Source: Metopolophium dirhodum (lineage: Eukaryota > Arthropoda > Insecta > Hemiptera > Aphididae). Taken from it: a stretch of 64,000 nt of DNA. Shown piece by piece: positions 34,401 through 46,619 of this stretch. Location: positions 4,464,001 through 4,528,000 of the forward strand of contig NC_083562.1 in the NCBI RefSeq assembly GCF_019925205.1, given 5' to 3'. Made by a program: the position numbers and the translations under genes. Numbering within the stretch: the first letter of the stretch is position 1; every line of letters begins with the position of its first letter. Below the pieces are notes generated by a model that was not told the DNA's origin, ran no database searches, and saw only the letters and a program-made list of their open reading frames with translations.

Positions 34401-35063
34401 CGTTTATGGAGTCGACAAATGAATAAAACCATATCAGACGACGAGAATTTTTTGACTAGCGCCGTGCGGCACACTGTACAGAAAACCACGTCGTCGCCGT
34501 CATCGTTGCCGTCGTCATCGGTGTTAAATTAAAACGAACGAAAAAAACCCGACAGCGATAAATAAACCTACCTACGCGAGAGAACAAAATCTTGGCGGCG
34601 CGCAAAGGTCAAGGCCACCGGCCGACGAACCGCACAAATAAAAAGTCCCATTGTTTTGGGGGCCGGACGGGGAATCGGAGAAAAATATGATTAATGAAAA
34701 TGTTTTCCAAACGGCCACCGCCGCCGCCGCCGCCACAAATGAGGCACGCGTTACGGCGGCGGCGCCATGTTGGACACCTTGGCGACGACTAAGGCGGCGG
34801 GCAGCGTTGGGACCGTCTCGACGACCACCAACGGCACAAACCGATTACGAGAAAACCGAAAAAAAAAAATCATAACGGTCAGTCTAAAAATAAACGGCCT
34901 GGGCAACAACGGTCGCGGCCGCCGCCACCTTCGGGTAATATTATTATATATTTTTGCTTTAACGGACACCGACTGGCCGCCCAAGCCTTATCGTAACGAA
35001 TAATACTAATAATAACAATAATAGTTGTAATAATAACGCTGAATAATTGTTGTCACTCACCAT
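28437..35063 (-). CDS. Cam: Calmodulin gene (four coding exons)
   Basis: Join of 35061-35063, 31436-31610, 31116-31358 and 28437-28465 on the minus strand: 450 nt, 149 residues plus TGA, the family's normal length. All introns have GT/AG ends (GTGAGT, GTAATG, GTATTA; acceptors CTAG, ATAG, TCAG). It begins ATG-|-GCTGATCAACTAACAGAAG (MADQLTE) and ends ...NYEEFVTMMTSK. Four EF-hand loops are present: DKDGDGTITTKE, DADGNGTIDFPE (split by intron 2), DKDGNGFISAAE and DIDGDGQVNYEE (split by intron 3), each with the Ca-binding Asp/Asn/Glu pattern. Calmodulin is the cytosolic Ca2+ sensor that activates kinases, phosphatases and channels. An intron right after the ATG is usual for animal calmodulins. 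Intron 1 is 3.45 kb and intron 3 is 2.65 kb. The sequence matches insect calmodulin as I know it, without unusual residues. Confidence 0.97.
28636..28724 (-). CDS. Candidate alternative last exon of calmodulin
   Basis: On the minus strand a strong acceptor (TTGTGTTTCTTTGTTTTTAG) precedes sequence that joins in the correct phase to calmodulin exon 3 (GAA G|CA TAC...). It runs 28 further residues to TAG, ending LLKKTSQKKSKGKKNT. The result would be a calmodulin of about 169 residues in which the last helix of EF-hand 4 is replaced by a lysine-rich tail. The block is somewhat richer in GC than the rest of intron 3. Against it: open lysine-rich frames arise easily by chance in AT-rich DNA, and no polyadenylation signal is obvious just downstream. 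Unproven. Confidence 0.3.
31116..31358 (-). CDS. Cam: Calmodulin exon 3
   Basis: 243 nt, entering in phase 2 of the Gly codon of EF-loop 2 and leaving in phase 1 of the second Glu of NYEE. It carries the end of EF-hand 2, the central linker (MARKMKDTDSEEE) and EF-hands 3 and most of 4. Continuing past 31116 into the intron gives a false C-terminus. Confidence 0.96.
31436..31610 (-). CDS. Cam: Calmodulin exon 2
   Basis: 175 nt beginning at codon 2 (GCT GAT CAA) after a CTAG acceptor and ending in the first base of the Gly codon of EF-loop 2. It encodes EF-hand 1 and the first part of EF-hand 2. It has no ATG of its own. Intron 2 (31359-31435) is only 77 bp. Confidence 0.96.
31611..35058 (-). 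other. Calmodulin intron 1
   Basis: 3.45 kb. The distal two thirds are AT-rich with GTAGGTA-type words. The 5' third (33560-35058) is GC-rich with short triplet runs: (TTA)n at 34014-34036, (TAA)n at 34062-34089 and GCC triplets at 34716-34733. It also has homopurine/homopyrimidine tracts. A short open stretch near 33075-33165 on the plus strand (DPKQLQALVNRIKNTTRNWK) may be a retroelement scrap. The ORFs here on both strands look like composition artefacts. Confidence 0.7.
34220..34243 (-). other. G-quadruplex-type motif in calmodulin intron 1
   Basis: On the transcribed sense strand (minus) the run reads GGGTGGGTGGGTG followed by eleven Gs: four or more G-triplets with single-base loops, the tightest class of quadruplex motif. 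About 0.8 kb downstream of the start codon. A second purine tract, of opposite strandedness, is at 33660-33678. Confidence 0.6.
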
Positions 35064-35560
35064 TTTGGTTATGATGTCGGTGTTACGTCGACGAGAAATT
35101 CAATAACGGACACGTTTGGCGTGTTGTACGGCGCGTTGCTCCTGACGCGGCGAGTGTATGTGTGCGTGAGTGCGTGTGCGGTGCGTATGTCACCCGGACA
35201 AGCGACGGTGGTTACTCTGTAGTAACGCGCGCGCTTCCGACGGATACCGCGATAACCGCGTTTCCAATGAAATGCTCAGGTCTGCCGGCCGGGATACTTG
35301 CCGCTCAACTCCGCTCCGTTTACCTCTCACTCGGTAGCTCGCTGCCTCTCTTCCACGTATCGTATCAACGAAACGTGGGGTGCCGTCGGATATTGTCTGT
35401 CGGACGCGACGGACAGAATACTTTTATTTCGAAAAACGATCGGCGGTATGTGTGCCGTTTGGTGACGGAAAACAACTGAAAACGATGCGATGCGACCCGG
35501 CGCGCGCGCGTGTGTGTGTGAGAGAGAAAATATAACCACTGTAGTACCTACAACACGGCA
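35064..35560 (-). promoter_or_regulatory. Calmodulin 5' UTR and probable core promoter
   Basis: GC-rich, CpG-rich sequence immediately upstream of the calmodulin ATG (AACCAAAATG on the sense strand). No clear TATA box. A TCAGTT initiator-like word lies on the minus strand at about 35475-35480, and a GT-rich tract (35508-35520) lies beyond. The transcription start cannot be fixed from sequence alone. The several ORFs spanning this region are frame artefacts of GC-rich DNA. Confidence 0.45.
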
Positions 35561-35820
35561 GCGTTGTATGTGTAGTCTGTAGTCGCACTGGTGTCGTAGT
35601 GGGATCGTGCGCGAAAGGTGGACTGTGTAGTACCAGTAACCGCGTTCAGTGTAAAACTGGTGTCGGTCGCCGCGTTGGGTGTGCGGTAGGAGGGAACGCG
35701 ACCGGGGCGATACCGACGGCGGCCGTGACGTCACCGGCGGCGCGCGCGCTCTCGTACGCCCCGGATGTGTTCGGGCTCTGCGCAGGAGAAATACGAAATA
35801 ACACTCGCACACACGTCCGA

Positions 35821-35851
35821 ACTACTACTACTACTACAGTACTACTACTAT

Positions 35852-35916
<65 letters not shown>
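35821..35916. repeat. (ACT)n triplet microsatellite
   Basis: About 30 nearly perfect ACT/TAC triplets with a few interruptions, followed by (AC)n at 35928-35942 and a second ACT run at 36004-36030. The polyleucine, polytyrosine and polyserine ORFs here are simply this repeat. It lies upstream of calmodulin, so length changes could affect its promoter. Confidence 0.9.
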
Positions 35917-36102
35917 TCACAACATAACACACACACACACACAATATATAATGTATATATATAATATTATACTACCTACCTTCCGACACACACTACTACA
36001 ACAACTACTACTACTACTACTACTACTACCACTACACGGTTAATACTACGAATTAATTTACGACTCTTATATTATTATTATTATTTCGCCTTTTTCGGCG
36101 AG

Positions 36103-36110
36103 TATAAAAA
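36103..36110 (+). promoter_or_regulatory. TATA-like box on the plus strand
   Basis: TATAAAAA just after a GC hairpin (CGCC-TTTTTC-GGCG), with CGTCCAACAGTT about 25-30 bases on. It may be a core promoter pointing away from calmodulin. The GC-rich DNA that follows (36290-36560) would be its transcript; no known gene is recognised there. Confidence 0.3.
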
Positions 36111-36289
36111 CGATTGCCGTGCAATCGATCGTCCAACAGTTTTTTTTTTCTTTTCATCGGGTCCCCGGCGTGATGATCTACGATATTGTGTGTAGATATT
36201 ATATTATATCAATTAAAATATCATATTTTATTTCGTCATAATGATATCGTATTATAATATTATTATTATTATTATTATTATATTGTCCG

Positions 36290-36600
36290 GCGGCGGTGCT
36301 TATAGGTAACCTTTCCGCCGCCGCCCGGCCGGAATATTTTCGGGTTGACGCGTTGCGCGCCACCGTGTATCGGATTTTTGCGGGCAAACGGACCTTGGCA
36401 GCCAGCCATTGGCCCGCCGGCACCTGCAATGCGCCAAGCGGCGCGATTACACGCGGGGCGACGCCGGGTTTTACCAGAGCTACGGCGAGCGTCGGCCGCC
36501 GCCGCCGCCGCCGCACGCTAATGATTTCGAAAATCTTCCATCACTCGCCAACACTTTGTCGACACTAACCGACATTTTAGAGTATGATAATTGTTACAGG
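36290..36600 (+). other. GC-rich segment with an unassigned open frame
   Basis: One plus-strand frame is open from 36351 to 36735 without an ATG. It reads ...CAKRRDYTRGDAGFYQSYGE, then a proline run, then HANDFENLPSLANTLSTLTD. The last part looks protein-like, but no family is recognised and no donor site clearly ends it. Other frames are open too, as expected of GC-rich DNA. An (ATT)n repeat lies at about 36255-36283. It could be a first exon or only a CpG-rich promoter flank. Confidence 0.2.
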
Positions 36601-37384
36601 TTACTGGCGTACCTATATACAAGTCCGTCCGCAGAGTTGCCACTATGTTGGCAGTTTTGTAATTTCGCACTCACAAAAATCGTCCAGGGTCCCTCAGTTA
36701 GATCCATAAGAATATTAAATCTATATCATACATAACCTACTACACACGCCACAAGTCGTACTTTTAATTTTAATTTTTAGACAGTCTCGAGTAACCCTGC
36801 TCGGTGTCCATATGTGACCATGTCGAACACGGACCAGTGATAAAATCACTATAGATACAATCAGATTTCCCAGTATTAAAGGCTATCTATATATTATTCA
36901 AATATTAAGATTTTAAAACGTACTCATTGACTCGGTGACATATTATTTAGACCTTTTTTAAAATTATTTTTCTTAGTGACGGGCTGGGGTTAAATCTGGG
37001 AGTTGAGTAAACTTAACTGATCAACAAAAAAAGGTATTTCAGAAAAAAATTGGAACATCCCCAAAAACGTTATAGAGGTTTATCTCGCAACTCCCCTTTC
37101 ATAAGTGCGTGCCACTTTCAAACTACTTTTCTTTTATGGAAAAACTATTTGAATGTATAAGAAAATGATTAAGTATAATAACACGCAATTAATGAACGAA
37201 AATTAAAATTAGTTTTTTCCCCAAGTTATACCTTAGCCCAAACTTTACTTGTTTGACTGAATATTTAATACGGTACACAAAGCAATTTTGTTTGTTTTTT
37301 ATTATTTTTTTTTCGAAACCACGTTTTCATTATATTGACGGTTCAGACATTTTGTTTTTGTATTGGTAGGAAATGTCACCCTGT

Positions 37385-37524
37385 CAGTGGCATAACCAGA
37401 AGAGGTTTTGAGTATTTAATCCCCCCTCACCTTGACTTTTTTCCCCAAATAAACGTTTTATTTATATACGAAAACTGTAAAAACTTTGTTAAATTTATAC
37501 TTTCCCCCTTTTCCTACACCACTG
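37385..37524. mobile_element. hAT-like MITE, 140 bp
   Basis: Ends CAGTGGCATAACCAG and the inverse CCTACACCACTG, flanked by imperfect 8-bp repeats (CACCCTGT at 37377-37384; CAAGCTGT at 37525-37532). Contains runs of C. No coding capacity; the 84-codon ORF across it is fortuitous. Confidence 0.55.
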
Positions 37525-37532
37525 CAAGCTGT

Positions 37533-39784
37533 ACGCGCGGTACTACAATATGTCGATATAAACGCGTTATCATAAAATGTATCGTTTAACATTGTTATTA
37601 TTATTATGCATAGGTGTAAATGATCAAAGAGAAAGTGTTTAGTAAAAATCGAAAAAGAGAGTAAACGTGTACCTTCTATAGATACATATAGATATACCTG
37701 TTGCCCTAGACGATATTAAACTTAGAAAGTTGACCTGCCATGCTCGTCTTCAGTTTGGGACAACGGAACGTTTTAAATGAAATAATTATTATACACAAAA
37801 TAACAATTTGTTTAGGCGTAAATATTTTATATAGAGTAAAATAAAATTTGCAATCCAGTTATTTTTTAATGAGTACAATAGAGAATCAAACAAAATATGA
37901 TGATAAATAATTCAACTATGGGCATTTACTATATAGGTAGTCACACTTTCAGCTGCCAGGTGAAAGAGAGAACGTCAAAATGTGGCCAGAATAAACTAAA
38001 GACTAAGCAAAATTTTAACCATAAAAATATATTGATGGTTTAAAATAAATTGTTATTGTTTCAAAACTAAAAATGATAACAACTCACGATTAAAACTATT
38101 ACAATTTTTAAATACCTACGTGGCATAGGTACATGAAAATAGAAATTAGTTATACATTTTAATTTTTAATACAATAATTAGTATAGGTATTATTAGTATA
38201 TATGTGTATACTGTATATTATATCTACCTATTGTTATTTAATTTAAATTTAAAGTTTAGTCAAAAAATAAATTAGTTTCATTCGATTCAGTGTTAGAAAA
38301 ATTGAATTGGACTATTTTTATAAATATTTAGCCATTTAAGGTAATACTCATATTTTAATTAAATTATTGTCAGCATTTCGTATTAAACTGGGTTTTTAAT
38401 TATACACAATAAATAAAATGAATATAAAATAATAATACTATACAAAATTGTATTATTTATCTAACACTTTGTTGCAGGAAAAATTAATAGTTATACTGTA
38501 AGGTATAGATACATTTTAATTATAAAATTGTTCGTAATTTTGTTATAAAGGTATCGCAATTAGTATGCATATTGCATCTGCCGCCTGTATTCGCATTGAA
38601 AATGATTGAAGTGCAAATAATCACGATAAAATGAGATGAAATTAATATTTATTACGAAATTGTATAATTAAGTTTAAAAATACTTTATAGATGGAAAAAA
38701 CTAAGTTCACCTCTCGGCTCTCACAATGATTTTTGATTAGGTATTATTACAAAAGTAATTTTTTATGAAAATTGAATCTAGGTACAATTTGATTTTGCGT
38801 TCTTTTATAGTGAATCGTTTTCATATTTAACAAGTATGATCATAATTAAGACAATTGTTTTAAAATGATAAATTGCTTTTCAAAAACGGCCATCTGTGCA
38901 ATTGGAAGTATACCATATGGTTAACCTGAAAAATATCATATTTATTTAAAATGGTATAAACAGTTTTAACGATATAAAATGTTTATTTTACCTACCTCAT
39001 ACTTGTAGGCCATACACATTACACTCTAATATCGGAATACGATTAACTATAGGATAGACGCAGTTACTGTACTGCAGTGCAAGGCATTGATTTATTGCCT
39101 AATTATTATCAAACCGTTTAATTTTCAATACCCAATATAACCAAAATAAAGATATGCCGTACATTTTTCCATTTTTTAGTAATTATTGGTAGTTTTTTCT
39201 TCTACGGTCCAATCCAAAAATAGGGCCACATAATATTTTTGAACATTCCTTAATCCTTTTATACTAAAAAAAATGATATCAAATAAAAAAATAAAAAAAT
39301 AATATCTGTGCTAGTTTCTATTATGATCGTCGTGTTATTAATTTTTCAATCAGAATAAAACATTGGTTTAATGCATTTTTATATAGCACCTATTGCCTAT
39401 TAATTTCATGAGGCCTGATGGCTGTTAAACATACCTACTTTAAAACATTTTAAAATTAAGCAACAATATAGTAACGAAAATTAATGTAAAATTATAAATA
39501 CGTCTTAATGTTAATAGTATAGGTAGGTAGGTATCTATATTACTCAAATAGTAGTAGTTAAGCCGAATAATTAATTACTTAAATTCAACTAATGTTTTTA
39601 AGCGTGCGATAATTAATTGTAATATTCTCCTTAAATAAACTGTGTTTTAGGCTTATCTTCTATGAATTTTCCATTAGACGTCTGAAAATAGTTTGGACAT
39701 TAATTTATGAACTTTACCCACGGCCTTAGATAGTCTATACCTTATATATATATATATTATATACTTTAACTAACTTTTTGTACT
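37533..39784. other. AT-rich intergenic DNA
   Basis: No supported gene, tRNA or mobile element. Long A/T runs, GTAGGTA-type words and short AT-rich inverted words only. Confidence 0.5.
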
Positions 39785-40920
39785 TACATTGATGTGTTTT
39801 TTTGTGTGTCTGACGTCATCTTTAGAAGCAGTAATATTGCTTCGATTTTCAACTTTGAGGCTAGTTTCTACTTTCTATTGTAAAATTCTATCTATTGTTG
39901 GTACTTAGAGGAGTCAAAATAAAAAACTCAATACTTTTCAAAATAATCAGGAAAAAGAAAAATTGATTTTGTTTTTTTTAGCTATTCAAAAATGAATACC
40001 TAACTGTTGACCCGAATGTTCCACAAAATATTTATAGAGCATTTTCTTGTATATATTTGTATATATACTCAATGGTATAATTGAGTATATATTTGTATAT
40101 ATACTCAATGGTATAATTGTTTTAAATACTTTTGCTAGTTTTTTACTAAATTTATACGTATGAAATTTTTTAGTTTTTTTTTGTTTATGTAAGAGAACAT
40201 TTGTGTTTTTGAGTAAAATACTTGAAAATTTGATTTAATTTAATTATAAAAATAAAATATATGAAAATACATTGTCACAATTGTTTAAAAATCGAATTGT
40301 TTACAAAATTACGAAAAAACAAAAATATGTAAATTATTTTGCAATAAAAAATTCAAAAATTTTTGTTTTAACACAAGCTCTAAGTTTTAAAAATGTACTA
40401 CAAACAAGATTAATCACACATTATTAAAAAAAAATTTAGTGTTAGGTATGCCAAAAATATATTTTTATGAGCGATTGACATTTAATTTAGGTCGACATTG
40501 AATATTCCCCCGTAAAATGACAATTTATCTTCAATATTTATTTGTTATTTTATTGAAACTCAAAAAATATTAACCGCAGAAAATTGAAATATTCCACTAT
40601 TACCTTAATCATTATATTCTGTACACAATCGGGGGGCTACGGCTAAGTTTGGGAGGGGGGCATTGACCCCCCAAGCCCCCCTAATTTGCACCTATGAATA
40701 CTTGATAATTTCAATCTAAAAGTACATATTATGCAAAACTCTTTTTTTGTAGATGTTTCAAAATCAAATATTTAAACGAAAATTAAGATTTTAGTTTATT
40801 TGTCGAACCTCAAAAAATGTGTATGGATTTGGAACTATTCATCTCTACGTATATTATTTTTACTTTAGTATTATACTGATTGAAATTTTCAAAATATTTC
40901 GATTAATTGTAAGCTATTTT
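39785..40920 (+). repeat. Diverged member of the MULE-type repeat tail
   Basis: It follows the same sequence of motifs as 1890-2770: GTCTGACGTCATCTTTAG, TTGGTACTT.GAGGAGTCAAAA, AAATTACGAAAAAACAAAAATATG, TTTTTATGAGCGATTGACATTT, then TGTTATTTTATTGAAACTCAAAAA. A short private insertion at about 40630-40690 has a G-run/C-run palindrome (GGGAGGGGGGCATTGACCCC). A 50-bp direct tandem (TTGTATATATACTCAATGGT) is at about 40053-40120. No coding capacity. Confidence 0.55.
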
Positions 40921-41174
40921 TTATACTGTATGAACCTATATTCACGCCGTTCTATGGGATATCGGTACTTAATTAAGCTAATATAACGGATTAAGTAATA
41001 TTATATGAAATAATATTAAAATAATAACTTTATCGCACTTTACAAACATTCGTTTGATATTGTTAAAAATTAGCTCGACCGTATTATTGATAGAAAAATA
41101 AATTACTAATAGCAATATATAAATATACAATTAAATATCCTTAGAAATATAGACTGCAGACAGACAGTCTCCAC

Positions 41175-42405
41175 ATCAGAATCATTTTTCGTATCGAATG
41201 GTTTATCGTTTATCAGTGAACTTAGACTTGACACATCCATTACATTATTACAGTGACCTACTCAATGACGAGGTACACTCGACATCATCTGTACTGCAGA
41301 GCGACTTCTCGTTTTTTTTTTTTTTATTAACGATATAAAAAAATCCATTACGTTTCAGCAAATGTTGTCATCTTTATTGAGTATAAATTTGGTTTCTTAA
41401 CTATGAGTTATGGCTGTAACGTTTAAGTGGTTATTTTCATGTGATACCGTTTTTCTTTATAATCTAGTAAAATAATTACGCAACAATAAACAATGGTACT
41501 AACATGGAACCACTTGTAAGGTATTTCGATTTAGTGTAAATATGTTTCAGATTTAATACTTAAATATTTGTAAAAATGTCATTACAATCATCTGCATTAA
41601 AATTTAAAATCCTAAAAAACTGGTTATAGTGGCCTCAGAATATATTAAATCAATAATTAGGTTACCTTTTGTTATAATATATTCTGAAAATAAAAAATAC
41701 CAAAAGAGAAGTTAAAACTTGTCTTTTAATGACATTTAAATAGTTATTGAAAAAATACCAAGATTGATACTGAAAGTAAAAAATGTTATTCTGAAGAGCT
41801 TTTTTTTTTTTTATTTCGAAGAACGCATAAATTGAATATTTTATTTAACAATTTAAGTTCAATTCAGTATTCAAATAAATTGTCCACGAATTAATTAGTA
41901 GCTACCTAAATATATATTTCGAATTTCATAACAAGCCGTGCATTTTAGGTAGGTAGCCACTATATATTTTTTTTATAAAATAAAATGCTTTTAATAGTCC
42001 TTGTAAAATGTATATTTAATTATAAAATGTTGGCTTTTTTAATAATATTCAAATTATACACTTCTACCAGTCTACCACTATAAATTATAATGGTAGGTGG
42101 GCACTTACTCGTTATAGACTTATACCAGCAGTATATCTATAAAACAATAAAGCTTTGAAATTAAACTACGCTTCTGTAATTAGTTTTAATATACATAATG
42201 AATATTATTACATTATTATAATGTAAACATTAAGGGACAAAGCGGAAATTAGGTAACCGTTCTGCCTGCAGAAATGCCTCAAAATCGAGTGTACATCGCC
42301 ATTGAGTTAGTCACTGTAATAGTGTAATGTAAATCTTAAATTTGGATTCATTGATTCTTGATAAACCATTGAATACGAAAATACGAAAAACGGTTATGAG
42401 CGAAG
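41175..42405. mobile_element. Inverted-repeat element of the MULE-arm family
   Basis: Arms of about 130 bp: 41175-41310 (CAGAATCATTTTTCGTATCG ... TTACAGTGACCTACTCAATG ... CTGCAGAGCGAC) and the inverse at 42270-42405. They are related to the arms at 951-1085 and 1796-1911 but in the opposite in/out order. The interior is AT-rich without an ORF. Probably nonautonomous. Confidence 0.6.
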
Positions 42406-43169
42406 ATCATGTTAGGTTAGGTTAATCTAACCTGACAGACCGTCAGCACTTAGCATAGAAGCAATTCACTAAGTATTGTACATCGTACACATATCGATAT
42501 ATCTACTAAGTATATTGTAATATTTTATGATAAATTTAAATTGTACTCTTATTAGTTATAGGAACGGTAATTATTTTTTGCCGGCAACAGTGCATTTATC
42601 ATATTATTATTATTTAATTATTGTAATAACATCTATTTATATTATATTATATTAATGTTGTTATAACTTATAAGTTAGGTTAGGTTATAACTTATAAGTC
42701 AATACTCAACACCGACTTACCGTTGAACGGTCTGAATATAGGTTCGTGGTATAAATATAAATATGTAGCATGTGATATATAATTTTGTATAGTATATTTT
42801 ATGTGATTAATTCGATTTTGTAGTTAATTATTTGTTTAATAATAACAATATCTTAATATTTTGCTAAACAATTAAAAACTTAAAAAAAATAACTTATAAA
42901 AATAATTATAAAAAATTATGTTTTTTCTGATTTACTAAATACCCGTATATTAACCCGCATAATAACGGTTATTAACACCCGAACGTTTAATTTTTTTTAC
43001 TCTGGTGTTTGAACACCCGAATACATGCAGCGTCCGAAACCCCGAACCCGAGTAAATCATTCAGGTGCAAAGCCCTGCTAAAAAGTTAGAAAAAGAAAAA
43101 AAATCCTAGATATATTTTATGGAAAAATTAAAAAAATAATCGAAATTGTCATGTTTATAAATAACTATA

Positions 43170-43560
43170 AAAATTATACCGTGTATAAAAAATTCTAATC
43201 TTAACATTTTTTGAATTTTCAAGTATCATTTATTCACGATCATTTATTTTTGGATTCAGACAAAATGATTTTGTAAAAAATTGGTTTTGCGTAAAAGTCC
43301 CATTTTCCCTAGTTTTTTTCGTTTTTACAATTTATTATAAAGAAATCTAGGAACTTTGACCTTTCAAAAGTACCGACAAGATTGACTTTTCTACCAGAAA
43401 AGATATTGAAGTTGAAATTTGAAGCATTTTGTCTTCTATACATCGTACACAAAAATAAACACACACCCATCGTTTTAAAATCAATACAATATTCAATTCA
43501 TTGCTACGCTCAGAATCTAAAATTTGGATTTATTAGTTTATTATAACGAAAATATTTTCA
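43170..43560 (-). repeat. Further copy of the MULE-type repeat, reversed
   Basis: Read on the minus strand this gives the same series (TTCAACTTCAATATCTTTTCTG, GGTACTTTTGAAAGGTCAAAG, then the tail). It ends near CAATTCATTGCTACGCTCAGAATC on the plus strand, which is the arm motif. Decayed. Confidence 0.45.
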
Positions 43561-46370
43561 TTCTGATTTCAATAAAATAAATATATAAGAACTCGAACAG
43601 TCGAGCTTCAAATATTTCTTTTATTAACGAAGGATTTTATGTACCTATTCATTTAAAATAAAATGCTTATACTTTTTTTTTATTGGCAGGTACACCTACT
43701 TATATATTAACAAAATTGTACATTTATAACATGTCAATAAAGGTAGATACTTATTATATTTCAATGATACTTCACTTTAATAATTAGTATAATTATAGGA
43801 ATAATAATGTACTCTGCATAACAAGAGCTATATGTGTAGTAAGTAGGTAATAACCAAGTAATAATACTTAATAGCTTGTAATAACGATTGCAGATTTTTT
43901 TATAGTAATATTTTTAAAAAAAATTGTATTAAGAGTATTATAGTGACTACCTAGGAAAATTGAATTTAATTCATGGAAATAAATGTTCAAAAGATATAAG
44001 GCAAACGATTTGGGGTAAGGTTAAATTATTTTTTTTGACGAAAATACCAAACAATAAATAAGATACTTATTATTTTTTTTTCTATAACCAACTATAACAT
44101 TTAGACGGGATCGCATTAAAAAAATCGATTAGTTTAACGGTTCACTAAAATTTAATGAACCAATCGTGGGCCACTTAATCATGTTTAAGAGACCATTAGC
44201 TCACCATTGATTCGTTAAATGTTTTGTGATTGTTCATCATGCAACCCGGCATTAGTTTGTTATACTGTATTTGTAAATACAAAAGAAAACGTGCTTATTA
44301 GATCAATGTTAATAGAAAATCGGATGTAGATTAACAAAAATCTATAGTCACTGGCTAAGTACTGGGACTCTGTCTATACATAATATAGTTAGTTAACCCT
44401 AATTCCTATAAACGCTTCAAATATTTCTTCATTCAGCTGGCACCCACACGCCAAACATGTAAAAATCGGATAAAGCTTACACTGTCATGTCATATCGTGT
44501 GTGCCTAATGCGTACACTCTGATACTATACTAGCATCTTCCTAATCTGTACAATATCAATGAAATATGATACATGGTATTATCATAGATATTGTGTTATA
44601 GACGTACATTATAGACTGTAGAATGAATCTGGTCCAATAATAAGGGGATAGAACGTAAATCATATACATTCTATTATATACCTGCTGTGGTAAATGTTTA
44701 AGTAAGTTTACTTTTATCACATATTAACGTGCTCGATCATCGTCACCGTTGACGTCAACATTTCCTAACCCTTTTGAACTATTATAATATGTACATAAAT
44801 AATATTATAGTAGGTATAAGGTAATTAGAAATATAAAAATACAAGACAACATCACAAAATCGAAAAATAAATCGATCGTTGCAACATAATAATATTAACA
44901 TAGTATGAAATGGAAACTCTAGAAATCTTACATACTGCCTGTTGCTTACAACCAATCTAAAATTGCTAGTTTTGTTGTTGTTATTAGCATTTTATCCAAA
45001 CAATATAATGATATATTGTATAGGTATCCAAGATACCTATATATTATTATTAATTATTTCAGAGTTATTATTTACTAGACTATATTATTAGGTAGTGTTT
45101 ATTGATATTAGTGGTTGGTATCACATTTTTATAACATCAAAAATATGAATTCAAAACGTCAATAAATGTTAACTAACTATAACTGGTTTCCAAAAACGCA
45201 GTATAGTTACAGAATAAATCCACTCTAGAAATAGTTGCACGACGTACGGTTTTCGAATGAGAGACAAATTAAAGTGGTTATTTTATAGGTTTTTATATTT
45301 AATGTTATATAGATAAATAGATCTTGTATAGAAAATTCCGATTATACTGAAGTAATTTTTTATACATTTTTGAAAATCTGATCTTAATATTCTATTTTTT
45401 TTAGCACTTAATTTTCAACACGTACTTTATATAAACACTGGATAGCTTACACAGCATCATTTATAACTGTTTTTTCGTCAGTATTTTTTTCTTTAATGCT
45501 ATAAAATAATAAATTATAGCCAAATATGAAACAAATTACAATAGTATATTACTTAGTATCTAGACTCTAGAGGACGAATCTCAAATTACTAATGATAGGC
45601 AACTATATTATAAAAATGTACAAAAGATAATTAACTATTGTTTTAAATATATATATATATATTATATATATATTATGTTTCTTTTGTATTAGAATTTAAA
45701 GTATTAGACTCTTAATCGATACTAACCGCTTTGTCATAAGTGCAATATGGGTCTTAGCCTACAACATTCCAATTTTTGGAAGCGTTGTTAGTTGTATTAC
45801 TATACTATGAATTTACCTATTATTGAACTTAAAATTAAGAACATTTTTTAAATATATTTAAATTGACATCCGTGTCATAAGTTTGTAAAATATTACAAAT
45901 GCTCTTAAAATACCTGTATCACTGACGAATAATTGATACATCAGTAAAATAGCCAGCGTGTAAACACTATATATAAACATAGATAATGTTCTTAACTTAA
46001 AGTTTGATAATAGATAAATTTACTCTCATATTAAAGCTTACAAAACCGATTTGTTCGGTTTAACGGAAATTGCACGTCATGTTGCACGTGGGTCAGAAAG
46101 AGAAAACAAAATGTAGTGCACCGATGTTTTATCCTCTTAATATAATATTGTCTTAAATCGTAACTTAACCGGTCATTACTTTTTTGATTTTGGCTAGTTC
46201 TATTTCCTTATCGTTTATTTTGTTGTAGGTATATGTGTTCGTGGGGGTGACAACTCCTACATCCACTCACGGGACGTACCTGAGTAAAATGACTGTTTAT
46301 CAATAAAGTGTGGCTTAAAAATCTAGTGATTTGTAAAATGTCAACAAAATATTAAAGGCGTTTAAGGTTA
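43561..46370. other. AT-rich intergenic DNA
   Basis: No supported gene. An (AT)n run lies near 45645-45675. Nothing else stands out. Confidence 0.45.
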
Positions 46371-46374
46371 TTGT

Positions 46375-46480
46375 AAGGAGTGGTCACTCAGTGGTTTGGG
46401 GTTGGGGTTCGCACCCTGTTTAGAATGAATTTGTTCAGTTCACCCGAGAAAAAATTTGAAACTGTGTATGTACAGATTGA
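46375..46480 (+). mobile_element. Possible decayed tRNA-like SINE
   Basis: GGAGTGGTCACTCAGTGGTT resembles an A-box region and GGGGTTCGCACCCTG a B-box/T-arm, about 15 bases apart, closer than in a true tRNA. No target duplication found. The 68-codon ORF across it is probably fortuitous. Weak. Confidence 0.25.
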
Positions 46481-46619
46481 TCAAAGATCTGGAACTGCCC
46501 TTGTCCGTAATATTATTGTGGGTAGTAGGCAACAATGTAACGTAATCAAAAGTGAGTCAGAGCCGATTTTCTATTTTTTTTATTAATTCAGTAAATATAT
46601 TTTTTAAGTAGCGTTGACA

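Noticed and set aside
33565..35003. ORFs of 74-137 codons in the 5' third of calmodulin intron 1
   Set aside because: GC-rich, low-complexity translations on both strands, with no splice context or recognisable domain.
35327..36043. Large ORFs upstream of calmodulin with polyleucine, polytyrosine or polyserine runs
   Set aside because: They are translations of the (ACT)n microsatellite and GC-rich promoter DNA in several frames.
42410..42440. TTAGGTTAGGTT words resembling the insect telomere repeat (also near 42675)
   Set aside because: Only two or three units, with an adjacent inverse copy; not a telomeric array.
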